Of a stretch of 64,000 nucleotides of DNA, positions 7,374-14,924 are shown one piece after another (the first letter of the stretch is position 1; every line of letters starts with the position of its first letter). Below the pieces are notes generated by a model, which ran no database searches, was not told where the DNA came from, and saw nothing but the letters and a program-made list of their open reading frames with translations. The translations under genes and the position numbers were made by a program. The stretch is from UBA966 sp046350355 (GTDB lineage Bacteria; Planctomycetota; Phycisphaerae; Phycisphaerales; SM1A02), in assembly GCA_046350355.1 (NCBI GenBank), contig JAXMAN010000001.1, forward strand, positions 186,001 to 250,000. Direction: 5' to 3'.

Positions 7374-8987
7374 ATGAAGATGACCACCGCCCTCGTCGCC
7401 GCCGGCGCCCTCGCCTGCGGCGCCTCCGCTCTCGCCGCCGGAACCTGGACGACGATCACCGCCGCCGCGCCCTTCCCCAACGCGGGCGGTGCGATCCTGC
7501 TCTCCGACGGCACGGTCATCGTCTGCAGCGACGACGCGGGCAGCGACGGCGTGGGCAAGCGCTGGTGCCGCCTGACGCCGGACATCCACGGCAGCTACGT
7601 CGCGGGCACCTGGAGCACCATCGCGTCGATGATCGACACGCGCCTCTACTACAGCTCGCAGCTCCTCAAGGATGGCCGGCTCTACGTCGCCGGCGGCGAG
7701 TATGGCACCGGCGGCGCGAAGGGCGAGGTCTACAACCCGCTCACCAACTCCTGGACCGCGACCGGGACACCTGGCTCGACGCTCAGCGACGCGAACTCCG
7801 AGATCATGCCGGACGGACGCGTGCTGCAGGCGCTCGTCAGCGGCAACCTGCGCGGGACCAAGATCTGGGATCCGGCGACCAACATCTTCTCCACCGGCCC
7901 GACCTGCGTGGGCATCCACAACGAGTCGACCTGGATCAAGCTCGCCGACGAGAGCATCCTCATGGTCGACCGCGGCGCGCAGACCTCGGAGCGCTGGATC
8001 GCCGCGACCAACACCTGGGTCGCCGACGCGAACGTCCCCGTCGCGCTCTACGACCCCTTCGGCCTCGAGACCGGCGGCGCCGCGCTGCTTCCCGATGGCC
8101 GCTCCTTCTGGGTCGGCTCGCTGGGCACCACGGCCCTCTACACGCCCTCGGGCACCGCCGCGCCGGGAAGCTGGGCCGCCGGTCCCTCCCTGCCTGACAA
8201 CCAGGGCCAGCCCGACGCGCCGGTGGCCATGATGGTCAACGGCAAGGTGCTGCTGGTCACCTCTCCGGTGCCGGTGAGCGGAAACGTCTTCCCGTCGCCC
8301 ACCTCCTTCTACGAGTTCAACCCCGCGACGCTCGCCTACACGCGCCTGAACGCCCCCACGGGCGGGCTCACCGCCAACGATCCCGCCTACGTGTGGACCA
8401 TGCTCTGCCTGCCCAACGGCGGCGTGCTGCTCACGCGCCAAGGGTCGACCGCGTACTGGATCTACACGCCCGACGGCACGCCGGTCGCCAGCGGCAAGCC
8501 GGCGATCTCCACCGCGATCCGCACCTCGGCGACGGGCTGGACGCTCTCCGGGACGAAGTTCAACGGCATCTCGGAGGGCGCCGTCTACGGCGACGACTTC
8601 CAGATGAACACGAACTACCCGGTCGTGCGGATGGTGAACTCCGCGACGGGCAACGTGTACTACGCACGCACCTTCAACTGGAACCGCACCGGCGTGATGA
8701 CCGGCGCCGCGGCGACGACCACGCAGCTCACGGTCGCCTCGGGCATGCCGCTGGGCATCTACTCGGTGGTCGTGACGGCGAACGGCATCGCGTCGGATCC
8801 GATCACGATCGCCTACACCGCCAACGGCTGCCAGGAGGACCTCAACAGCGACGGCGTCGTGGACGGCGCCGACCTCGGCCTGCTGCTCGCCGCGTGGGGC
8901 AACACCGGGCTGGGCGACCTGAACGCCGACGGCGTGGTCGACGGCGCGGACCTCGGGCTGATGCTCGCGAACTGGGGACCCTGCTGA
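7374..8987 (+). CDS. Secreted Kelch-repeat beta-propeller protein with dockerin
   Basis: The 537-residue product starts with a signal peptide (MKMTTALVAAGALACG, cleavage near ALAAG). Repeated blocks such as KDGRLYVAGGEY, VYNPLTNSW, PDGRVL and LPDGRSFWVGS are Kelch/galactose-oxidase-like propeller blades. A C-terminal IPT/Ig-like segment (VASGMPLGIYSVVV) precedes two dockerin-type calcium repeats, DLNSDGVVDGADLGLLL and DLNADGVVDGADLGLML. It is probably an extracellular surface or matrix protein; copper-oxidase residues were not identified, so catalysis is not claimed. The ATG at 7374 is chosen because it directly precedes the signal peptide; the frame is open upstream without a credible start. 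A strong bidirectional hairpin follows the gene. Confidence 0.85.
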   Translation: MKMTTALVAAGALACGASALAAGTWTTITAAAPFPNAGGAILLSDGTVIVCSDDAGSDGVGKRWCRLTPDIHGSYVAGTWSTIASMIDTRLYYSSQLLKDGRLYVAGGEYGTGGAKGEVYNPLTNSWTATGTPGSTLSDANSEIMPDGRVLQALVSGNLRGTKIWDPATNIFSTGPTCVGIHNESTWIKLADESILMVDRGAQTSERWIAATNTWVADANVPVALYDPFGLETGGAALLPDGRSFWVGSLGTTALYTPSGTAAPGSWAAGPSLPDNQGQPDAPVAMMVNGKVLLVTSPVPVSGNVFPSPTSFYEFNPATLAYTRLNAPTGGLTANDPAYVWTMLCLPNGGVLLTRQGSTAYWIYTPDGTPVASGKPAISTAIRTSATGWTLSGTKFNGISEGAVYGDDFQMNTNYPVVRMVNSATGNVYYARTFNWNRTGVMTGAAATTTQLTVASGMPLGIYSVVVTANGIASDPITIAYTANGCQEDLNSDGVVDGADLGLLLAAWGNTGLGDLNADGVVDGADLGLMLANWGPC

Positions 8988-9013
8988 GCCGCGGAGAATC
9001 GCGCGAAAAACAG

Positions 9014-9043
9014 CGCCGCCGCACCTCGAGGGGTGCGGCGGCG
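9014..9043. terminator. Bidirectional intrinsic terminator
   Basis: A perfect 12-bp stem (CGCCGCCGCACC and its complement) with a 6-nt loop lies between convergent genes. Downstream on the plus strand is TCGTTT; on the minus strand the stem is followed by CTGTTTTTCG, a proper T-run. It therefore serves the leucine dehydrogenase gene well and the Kelch gene moderately. Confidence 0.75.
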
Positions 9044-9086
9044 TCGTTTGGTGCGCGCGTCGCGGAGCTCGGACGCGCGTCGCGTC

Positions 9087-10178
9087 TCAGTGCGTCGCGG
9101 CGGCGGCGCGGCCCGCGGGCTGCGCGGTCTTCTTGGCGCGTCCCGCCTCGATGCGGCGCTTGGCGTAGTTGACCGCGGCGAGGTGCTCGCTCGCCTCGTG
9201 CTTGCCTTCCTTGAGGACGGCGAGCGTGGTCTCCTCGATCTGCGCGACCTTGCGGTCGAGCGCCGCCTCGGTCATGCCGAGGTAGAGGCCGGCGAGGCGG
9301 ATGAGGCCGCCCGCGTTCACGACGAAGTCGGGACCGTAGAGGATGCCGCGCTGCTTCAGGCTCGGGCCGTCGACGTCGGGGCTGTGGAGCTGGTTGTTCG
9401 CGGTGCCGCAGACGATCTTGCAGCGCAGGCCGCGGATCGTGTGGTTGTCCAGGATCGCGCCCAGCGCGCACGGCGCGAGGATGTCGCACTCCTGCGCGAA
9501 GATGTCCTGACCGGGGCCCAGCGCGACGACGCCGAGCTCCTTGACCGCGCGCTCGACGGCCGCGGGGTTCACGTCGGTGCCGACGACGGTCGCGCCGTGG
9601 TCGCGCAGCAGCTTCGCGAGCTTGTAGCCGGTGGCGCCCAGGCCCTGGATCGCGACCTTCTTGCCCGCGAAGTCGACCTTCATGCCCAGGTGCGACAGGC
9701 ACGCCTTCAGGCCGTTGAAGCAGCCCTGGCTGGTGAAGGGGCTCGGGTCGCCGCCGTGGCTGACGGTGACGCCGCCCATGATGTGATTTGACTCCTGGGC
9801 CATCCAGTCGCAGTACTGCGTGTTGACGCCGACGTCCTCGGCGGCGATGTACTGGCCGCCGAAGGTGTTGACGAAGCGGCCCATCGCGCGCGCCTCGGCC
9901 TCGGTGGGGGCCTTGCCGCGCTCGATCATGATGACGCTCTTGGCGCCGCCCATCGGCAGGTCGGCGGCGGCCGCCTTGTAGGTCATGCCCTCGGAGAGGC
10001 GCAGCACGTCGCGCACGGCCTCCGCCTCGTCCGCGTAGGCCCAGCGGCGGGTGCCGCCGAGCGCGTTGCCCAGCACCGTGGAGTGCAGGGCGATGATGGC
10101 GCGCAGGCCGGTGGCGGGATCGGTGTGGAAGGCGACGCGCTCGTGGCCGTGGGCGATCATCTGTTCGAAGAGCTTCAT
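9087..10178 (-). CDS. Leucine (Glu/Leu/Phe/Val family) dehydrogenase
   Basis: The 363-residue enzyme belongs to the amino acid dehydrogenases that reversibly deaminate leucine, valine or isoleucine with NAD+. Lys68 and Lys80 fall at exactly the numbering of the catalytic lysines in the Bacillus enzyme, in the motifs MTYKAAAADLPMGGAKSV and AAEDVGVN. The NAD-binding fold starts at IQGLGATGYKLAKLL. About 25 C-terminal residues (AKKTAQPAGRAAAATH) are an extra low-complexity tail. An AGGTGAG element precedes the ATG. Its 2-oxo acid products are substrates for the E1 alpha/beta enzyme 7 kb away, suggesting branched-chain amino acid catabolism. Phenylalanine specificity cannot be excluded. Confidence 0.9.
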   Translation of the reverse strand: MKLFEQMIAHGHERVAFHTDPATGLRAIIALHSTVLGNALGGTRRWAYADEAEAVRDVLRLSEGMTYKAAAADLPMGGAKSVIMIERGKAPTEAEARAMGRFVNTFGGQYIAAEDVGVNTQYCDWMAQESNHIMGGVTVSHGGDPSPFTSQGCFNGLKACLSHLGMKVDFAGKKVAIQGLGATGYKLAKLLRDHGATVVGTDVNPAAVERAVKELGVVALGPGQDIFAQECDILAPCALGAILDNHTIRGLRCKIVCGTANNQLHSPDVDGPSLKQRGILYGPDFVVNAGGLIRLAGLYLGMTEAALDRKVAQIEETTLAVLKEGKHEASEHLAAVNYAKRRIEAGRAKKTAQPAGRAAAATH

Positions 10179-10316
10179 GGGAGTCTCACCTGCTCGTGGG
10201 GACGCGGACGGAAGGGACGGAACGCAAGGGTCGCGGCGCGCGTCGTGCGCGCCGGGCAGCGAGGATAGGCGGTCGTGCGACGCGCGCCGCTGCCGGGGCG
10301 CGCGCGGCGGGAATGC

Positions 10317-12284
10317 TCACGCGTGCTGGTGCTGCGCGCGCTGGATCTTCTCGCCCTGGAAGGCGCTCCCGGAACCAAAGTCCGGGATCGCCGCCACGTC
10401 CACCGGACGCAGCGTGCGGCCGCTGCCGCGCGCCTGCATGTCGGGGGTCCGCTCGGGGATCGAGAAGTCCTTGTTCGGGAGGGTGTCGATGCGGCGCGCG
10501 ACGGCGTCGGCGGCGCGCTTCATCGTCTCGTCGGTGTTGACGCGCAGCGCGCGCAGCTCCGTCTCGATCTCCATGTTCATGAGCGCGCAGAGGTGCTCGA
10601 CGACCGCGGTCTCGTACGCCAGCGCCTCGCCGTCCAGGCCCGCGCGCAGGTTGCGGTCGAGCTTGGAGAGCGAGCAGACCATCGCGTGGATGCAGATCGC
10701 GCAGCGGCTCAGGCGGGCCTGGATCGTCTGCTCGGTGACGAGCTTGTCCTCCCACTCCTTGAACATCTGCTTGACCTGGTGGCTGAACTCGCGGATGCGC
10801 ATCATCGTCTCGTGCATCATCGCGGCCAGGCGCGGATCCGCGCTGCGGAACGAGGGAAGCGGACGGCGCACGCCAAGGAAGAGCTCGCTGCCGATCTGCA
10901 TCGCCGCGCCGAGGTGGCGGGCCGGGTTCTTCTTGACGCCCAGCATCCACTCGCCGAGCTGCTTGGAGCCGTAGGCGAAGATGAAGCTGTGCATCACCTC
11001 GTTGGCGCCCTCGACGATGATGTTGATGCGGCTGTCGCGCCAGGCGCGCTCGACGCCGTTCTCGGTCATGTAGCTCTCGCCGCCCATGACCTGCAGCGCG
11101 TCGTTGACGGTGCGGTAGCCGTACTCGCTGCAGAAGACCTTGCACGCGGCGGTCTCGAGCATGATGTCCTCGTCATGACGGTCCAGGAAGCCCGTCGTCA
11201 TGAAGAGCATCGCCTCCATCGCGTAGGTGTAGGCGGCCATCGACGCGAGCTTCTCCTTGACGAGGTCGAACTCGCCGAGGGCGCGGTCGAACTGGTGGCG
11301 GTAGCGCGCCCACTTGCCGGCCTGCTCGTAGGCGAACTCGGCGGCGCCGAGCATGCCGGCGCTGAGCGTGCAGCGGCCGTAGTTCAGGCAGGTCAGCGCG
11401 ACGTTCAGGCCGCGCCCCTCCTTGCTGAGCAGGTTCTCCTTCGGGACCTTCACGTTGGTCAGGCGGATGCGCGCCTGCCAGGTGCCGCGGATGCCGCACT
11501 TGGAGCGGTTGCGGCTGAAGATCTCCACGCCCTCCATGTCGGGGGTGCAGATCAGCGCGGTGACGGCGTCCTTCTCCTTGCCCGTCTTGGGATCCTTGAT
11601 GCGCTGCTTCGCCATGACGGTGAAGAGCGCGCTCAGGGCGCCGGAGGTGGCCCACTTCTTCTCGCCGTTGAGGATGTAGAAGCTGCCGCAGGGGCTGAGC
11701 TCGCAGCGCGTCTCCTGGCCGCCGGCGTCGCAGCCGACGTTGGGCTCGCTGAGGCAGAAGGCGCTGAGCGCGTCCTTGGCCATGCGGGGCAGGAAGCGCT
11801 TCTTCTGCTCGTCGTTGCCGAAGAGCATGAGCGCCTTGCAGCCGATGGACTGGTGGGCGCTGACCATCACCGCGGTGCTGCCGCAGGTGCGGCCGATGCG
11901 GCGCAGCACGCGGTTGTAGCTGGTGATGCCGAAGCCGAGGCCGCCGTGCTCCTTCGGGATGGTCATGCCCAGCACGCCCAGCTCGAAGAGGCGCTTGACG
12001 ACCCAGGTCGGGATCTCCTGCTTCTGGTCGATCTCGATCGTCGGGTGCTCGTCGCGCAGGTACTTGTCCAGCTCGGCCAGGAGCTGGTCGCAGCGCGCGC
12101 TCTCCTCGGCGGACTGCACCGGGTACGGGAAGACCAGCTCCTCGCGGAAGTTGCCCCAGAAGGCGTTCTTCAGGAAGCCCATCGTCTTGGGGTCGGGCCC
12201 AAGCATCTCCTGCGCCTGCTCGACCTGCTTGCGGTCCTTCTCGGAGATGTTCTTGAGTTCCTTCGCGAGGTTGATCTCAGCCAT
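10317..12284 (-). CDS. Acyl-CoA dehydrogenase
   Basis: The 655-residue flavoprotein introduces a double bond into acyl-CoA thioesters. The acyl-CoA dehydrogenase N domain (GVLGMTIPKEHGGLGFG), middle domain (FCLSEPNVGCDAG, NGEKKWATSG) and C domain (QFDRALGEFDLVKEKLA, QVMGGESYM, IIVEGANEV) are present in order. Its length and extra C-terminal helical domain match the very-long-chain/ACAD9-like type rather than the 380-residue short-chain type. GAGGAAA lies 6 nt upstream of the ATG. It follows the dehydrogenase group for branched-chain amino acids, but chain-length specificity is not evident. Confidence 0.92.
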   Translation of the reverse strand: MAEINLAKELKNISEKDRKQVEQAQEMLGPDPKTMGFLKNAFWGNFREELVFPYPVQSAEESARCDQLLAELDKYLRDEHPTIEIDQKQEIPTWVVKRLFELGVLGMTIPKEHGGLGFGITSYNRVLRRIGRTCGSTAVMVSAHQSIGCKALMLFGNDEQKKRFLPRMAKDALSAFCLSEPNVGCDAGGQETRCELSPCGSFYILNGEKKWATSGALSALFTVMAKQRIKDPKTGKEKDAVTALICTPDMEGVEIFSRNRSKCGIRGTWQARIRLTNVKVPKENLLSKEGRGLNVALTCLNYGRCTLSAGMLGAAEFAYEQAGKWARYRHQFDRALGEFDLVKEKLASMAAYTYAMEAMLFMTTGFLDRHDEDIMLETAACKVFCSEYGYRTVNDALQVMGGESYMTENGVERAWRDSRINIIVEGANEVMHSFIFAYGSKQLGEWMLGVKKNPARHLGAAMQIGSELFLGVRRPLPSFRSADPRLAAMMHETMMRIREFSHQVKQMFKEWEDKLVTEQTIQARLSRCAICIHAMVCSLSKLDRNLRAGLDGEALAYETAVVEHLCALMNMEIETELRALRVNTDETMKRAADAVARRIDTLPNKDFSIPERTPDMQARGSGRTLRPVDVAAIPDFGSGSAFQGEKIQRAQHQHA

Positions 12285-12342
12285 TGCGTGTTTCCTCGAG
12301 GCGGAAAGAGCGGACCCCGCGCCGAGCGCGGGGAAAGTTGCG

Positions 12343-12348
12343 ATTGTA
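12343..12348 (-). promoter_or_regulatory. Candidate -10 box (TACAAT) for acyl-CoA dehydrogenase
   Basis: TACAAT on the minus strand lies 58 nt before the ATG. Together with a GAGG ribosome-binding site it gives this gene a conventional leader, unlike the many leaderless-looking genes here. Confidence 0.4.
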
Positions 12349-12400
12349 GAAGGGTGCGCATGGGGCGTTCGACGCCGGGACGCCCCCGGACGCGCCCCCG

Positions 12401-12437
12401 CCCCGTCAAAGCGCCCAAACCCCGTGGTTTGACGGGG
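12401..12437. terminator. Hairpin downstream of dockerin gene
   Basis: The 10-bp arms CCCCGTCAAA and TTTGACGGGG are separated by 17 nt that contain a second small palindrome (AAACC/GGTTT). It lies 35 bp beyond the stop of the minus-strand dockerin gene. There is no T-run, so it is only a possible terminator or processing hairpin. Confidence 0.4.
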
Positions 12438-12471
12438 TTATCCGCTCATGGCTGGGGGGTGGCGAGGCGCC

Positions 12472-13113
12472 TCAGCCGGTCCAGGCGCCCAGCAGCAGGC
12501 CGAGGTCGCGGCCATCGACCGCGCCGTCGCCCGAGATGTCCGCCAGGCCGGGATCGTTGCTGCCCCACTTGTCCAGCAGGTAGCCGACGTCGACGCCGTT
12601 GACCTGGCCGTCGCCGTCGATGTCGCCGACCAGCGGCTGGCATGCGGCCTGCGACGCCGCGTCCAGCTCCAGCAGCACCGTGTACGAGGAGCTCTCCGTC
12701 CCGCAGACCGGAGAGGAGCCGAGCGGCGCGACGAAGACGTTGAAGGTCCCCGGCGGCAGGCAGAGGTGCAGGTCGGCGCAGGCGCCGACCTCGTTGCCGT
12801 AGGTCCAGCAGTTCTGCGCGATCACGAGCTGCGTCATGACGGTCGCCCAGACGCGCACGCGCACCGCGGTCGGACGGTCGATCACGAAGCGGTAGAAGTC
12901 CGTGTCGCGCGACTGCGAATTGGCCCAGAAGCTCCCCGCGATGGGGACGCCGAACTCGATCGGCTCGGTCGGGTGCCCGAAGGAGTTGCAGCCGTTGTTG
13001 GTGTGCGCGCCGCAGCCCTCGGACTCCTTCTGCTGGGCGTCGGGCGCGACGCAGGGATCTCCCGCCAGCGCGGCGGCGGCGAGGTGCGCGGCAAGCAGGG
13101 CGCCCACGGGCAT
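12472..13113 (-). CDS. Secreted protein with dockerin repeats
   Basis: The 213-residue product has an N-terminal signal (LLAAHLAAAALAGDP), a beta-sandwich-like middle with DTDFYRFVIDRPTAVRVRVWA resembling pre-peptidase/calcium-binding C domains, and two C-terminal calcium repeats: DIDGDGQVNGVDVGYLL and DISGDGAVDGRDLGLLL. It has many cysteines (about nine), consistent with extracytoplasmic disulfides. It is probably cell-surface located; no catalytic motif is visible. TACGAT ends 6 nt before the ATG. Confidence 0.8.
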   Translation of the reverse strand: MPVGALLAAHLAAAALAGDPCVAPDAQQKESEGCGAHTNNGCNSFGHPTEPIEFGVPIAGSFWANSQSRDTDFYRFVIDRPTAVRVRVWATVMTQLVIAQNCWTYGNEVGACADLHLCLPPGTFNVFVAPLGSSPVCGTESSSYTVLLELDAASQAACQPLVGDIDGDGQVNGVDVGYLLDKWGSNDPGLADISGDGAVDGRDLGLLLGAWTG

Positions 13114-13119
13114 GGCCCG

Positions 13120-13125
13120 ATCGTA
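13120..13125 (-). promoter_or_regulatory. Candidate -10 box (TACGAT) for dockerin gene
   Basis: TACGAT ends exactly 6 nt before the ATG at 13113 with no ribosome-binding site, fitting a leaderless mRNA. Confidence 0.42.
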
Positions 13126-13171
13126 GGGGCGCGGAGGGTGGATCCGCCGTGATTTCCGGCGGAATTCACCG

Positions 13172-14071
13172 CTACCGCGAAAGGAACGCGGTCAGCTTGG
13201 CGCGTGCGGGCTCGGTGTGGCGAAGCTGCACGAGGCGCTCGCGCTCCAGCGCGACGGCGGCCTCCCAGCCGTGGGCGAGCCCCGCGGCGACGCAGTCGAT
13301 CACGGCGCTGGCGTGCGCGCTGGCGGGGAGCGCGGCGCGCGCGGCGTCGAGGGCCGGCTGCACGCGCGCGCGGTCGCCGGGGCCCAGCGTGCGGCGCGGG
13401 GCGCGCTGCGCGGGGAATGCGGCACCGGCGGCGCGCTCGGCGCGGATCCAGCGGCGCGCCTGCTCGAGCAGCGCCTCCTGCGTGGCGGGCGCGGGGAGGA
13501 CGGAGGCGAAGAGCCCCGCGGGCACCTCCGCGCACTTCCACGCGGTGCCCGTCGCGGTGGCGACGATCGCGGTCTGCGCGTCGATGCGCGCGGGCAGCAT
13601 CTGCGTGCCGCCCCAGCCGGGGCAGATGCACAGGCCGCACTCGGGCAGGCCGACGAGCCACGGCTTCTCGCCCTCGCCCGGCAGCGTGCCCACGAGCGCG
13701 TCGCAGTGCATCGCCAGCTCCAGGCCGCCGCCCAGCGCGGCGCGGTGCACGACCGCGACCGAGGGCACGCCCAGCGCGGGAATCGCCGCGAAGGCGTCCG
13801 CGCCGCGGCGCAGGTAGGCGTGCAGCGCGGCGTCGTCGAGCGCGTCGATCTCCGCGAGGTCCGCCCCCGCGACGAAGACGCGCGTGCTGGCGCTGGCGAG
13901 CACGAGCCCGCTGCAGCCCTCGCGCGCGAGCTGCGCACAGGCGTGCGCGATGGCGTCGATGAGCCACGCGTCCAGGACGACGACGCCGCCGCGCGGCTTC
14001 TGCGGGTTGGGCTCGAGCCAGAGGGTGGCGATGCCGTCGGCGTCGCGGTCGATCTTCAGCGCGTGGGACAT
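13172..14071 (-). CDS. Enoyl-CoA hydratase/isomerase family protein
   Basis: The 299-residue protein has a crotonase fold: FVAGADLAEIDAL forms the oxyanion-hole strand, VHRAALGGGLELAMHCDAL the second, and LPECGLCICPGWGGTQMLP the conserved Glu-containing loop. The pattern is closest to the hydratase half of multifunctional fatty-oxidation enzymes, although no dehydrogenase domain follows; the C-terminal 90 residues are helical. It likely acts on 2-enoyl-CoA in beta-oxidation or branched-chain degradation. TACCCT ends 6 nt before the ATG. Confidence 0.85.
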   Translation of the reverse strand: MSHALKIDRDADGIATLWLEPNPQKPRGGVVVLDAWLIDAIAHACAQLAREGCSGLVLASASTRVFVAGADLAEIDALDDAALHAYLRRGADAFAAIPALGVPSVAVVHRAALGGGLELAMHCDALVGTLPGEGEKPWLVGLPECGLCICPGWGGTQMLPARIDAQTAIVATATGTAWKCAEVPAGLFASVLPAPATQEALLEQARRWIRAERAAGAAFPAQRAPRRTLGPGDRARVQPALDAARAALPASAHASAVIDCVAAGLAHGWEAAVALERERLVQLRHTEPARAKLTAFLSR

Positions 14072-14077
14072 GCGCGG

Positions 14078-14083
14078 AGGGTA
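14078..14083 (-). promoter_or_regulatory. Candidate -10 box (TACCCT) for hydratase gene
   Basis: TACCCT ends exactly 6 nt before the ATG at 14071; no ribosome-binding site is visible. Confidence 0.4.
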
Positions 14084-14116
14084 GCGCGGCGCCCGTGGCG
14101 ACCGCGGCGACCGCCG

Positions 14117-14908
14117 CTACCGCGCGGCGAAGAGCGCGCGCAGGCGCGTCTGCGCCTCCTCGCCGGCGATGATCTGCGCGCTCAGCTCCGCGGCCTTGTC
14201 CAGGACCGCGTCGTCGTCGGATCCGTCGAGCTCGTTCAGCCAGCGCTTGGTCGTCGCGAGCGCGTTGGGACCGCCGGTGCAGAGGCGCCGCGCGAGCTCC
14301 TGCGTGCACGCGTCGAGCTCCTCGCGCGCGACCAGGTGCGTCGCGAGGCCCGCCTCGTAGCCCTGCTGCCCGCTCATCGTCCCGCCCGCCAGCAGCATCG
14401 CGCGCGCGCGGCCCGCGCCGATGCGGCGGATGAGCCACGGGGCGACGACCGCGGGGCAGACGCCCAGGTCGACCTCGGGGTAGCCGACCTTCGACTCCGG
14501 ATGCGTGACGGCGAAGTCGGTGACGACCATGAAGCCGCAGCCGCCCCCCACCGCCGCGCCCTGCACGCGCGCGATCGTCGGCACGCTCAGGCGGCGGATC
14601 GCGCGGCTGACGCGCGCCAGGCGGCGCAGCATCTGTCCCATCGCGGCGGCATCGTCGGCGACGGCGCGCAGGTCCATGCCCGCGCAGAAGGCCTTGCCCG
14701 CGCCCGCGAGCACCAGCACGCGCACGTCCGCGCCGGGCGCGGGGGCGCAGCGCGGGGCGAGCGCCGCGACCGCGGCGTCGAGCGCCTCGATGAGCTCGAG
14801 GCTGAGCGCATTCGCCTTGTCGGGGCGGTTGAGCGTGAGCGTGGCGACGCCGTGGGCGACGTCGAGCAGGACCAGGGTGGCGGCGTCGGCGCCGGTGGAA
14901 GCGGCCAT
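14117..14908 (-). CDS. Enoyl-CoA hydratase family protein (methylglutaconyl-CoA hydratase-like)
   Basis: The 263-residue protein is a canonical crotonase: LTLNRPDKANALSLELI, FCAGMDLRAVAD (oxyanion hole), VQGAAVGGGCGFMVVTDF and PEVDLGVCPAVVAPWLIRRIG. The segment FCAGxDL with DLGVCPAVVAPWL is typical of hydratases of the leucine-degradation (methylglutaconyl) branch, but substrate assignment is tentative. It lies 45 bp upstream of the other hydratase gene, with its own TATCCT hexamer 7 nt before the ATG. Confidence 0.85.
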   Translation of the reverse strand: MAASTGADAATLVLLDVAHGVATLTLNRPDKANALSLELIEALDAAVAALAPRCAPAPGADVRVLVLAGAGKAFCAGMDLRAVADDAAAMGQMLRRLARVSRAIRRLSVPTIARVQGAAVGGGCGFMVVTDFAVTHPESKVGYPEVDLGVCPAVVAPWLIRRIGAGRARAMLLAGGTMSGQQGYEAGLATHLVAREELDACTQELARRLCTGGPNALATTKRWLNELDGSDDDAVLDKAAELSAQIIAGEEAQTRLRALFAAR

Positions 14909-14915
14909 CCGGCGC

Positions 14916-14921
14916 AGGATA
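14916..14921 (-). promoter_or_regulatory. Candidate -10 box (TATCCT) for second hydratase gene
   Basis: TATCCT ends 7 nt before the ATG at 14908; no ribosome-binding site is visible. Confidence 0.4.
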
Positions 14922-14924
14922 GGG

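Noticed and set aside
12401..12437. Hairpin as an attachment site or strong terminator
   Set aside because: No T-run and no flanking integrase; kept only as a low-confidence hairpin.
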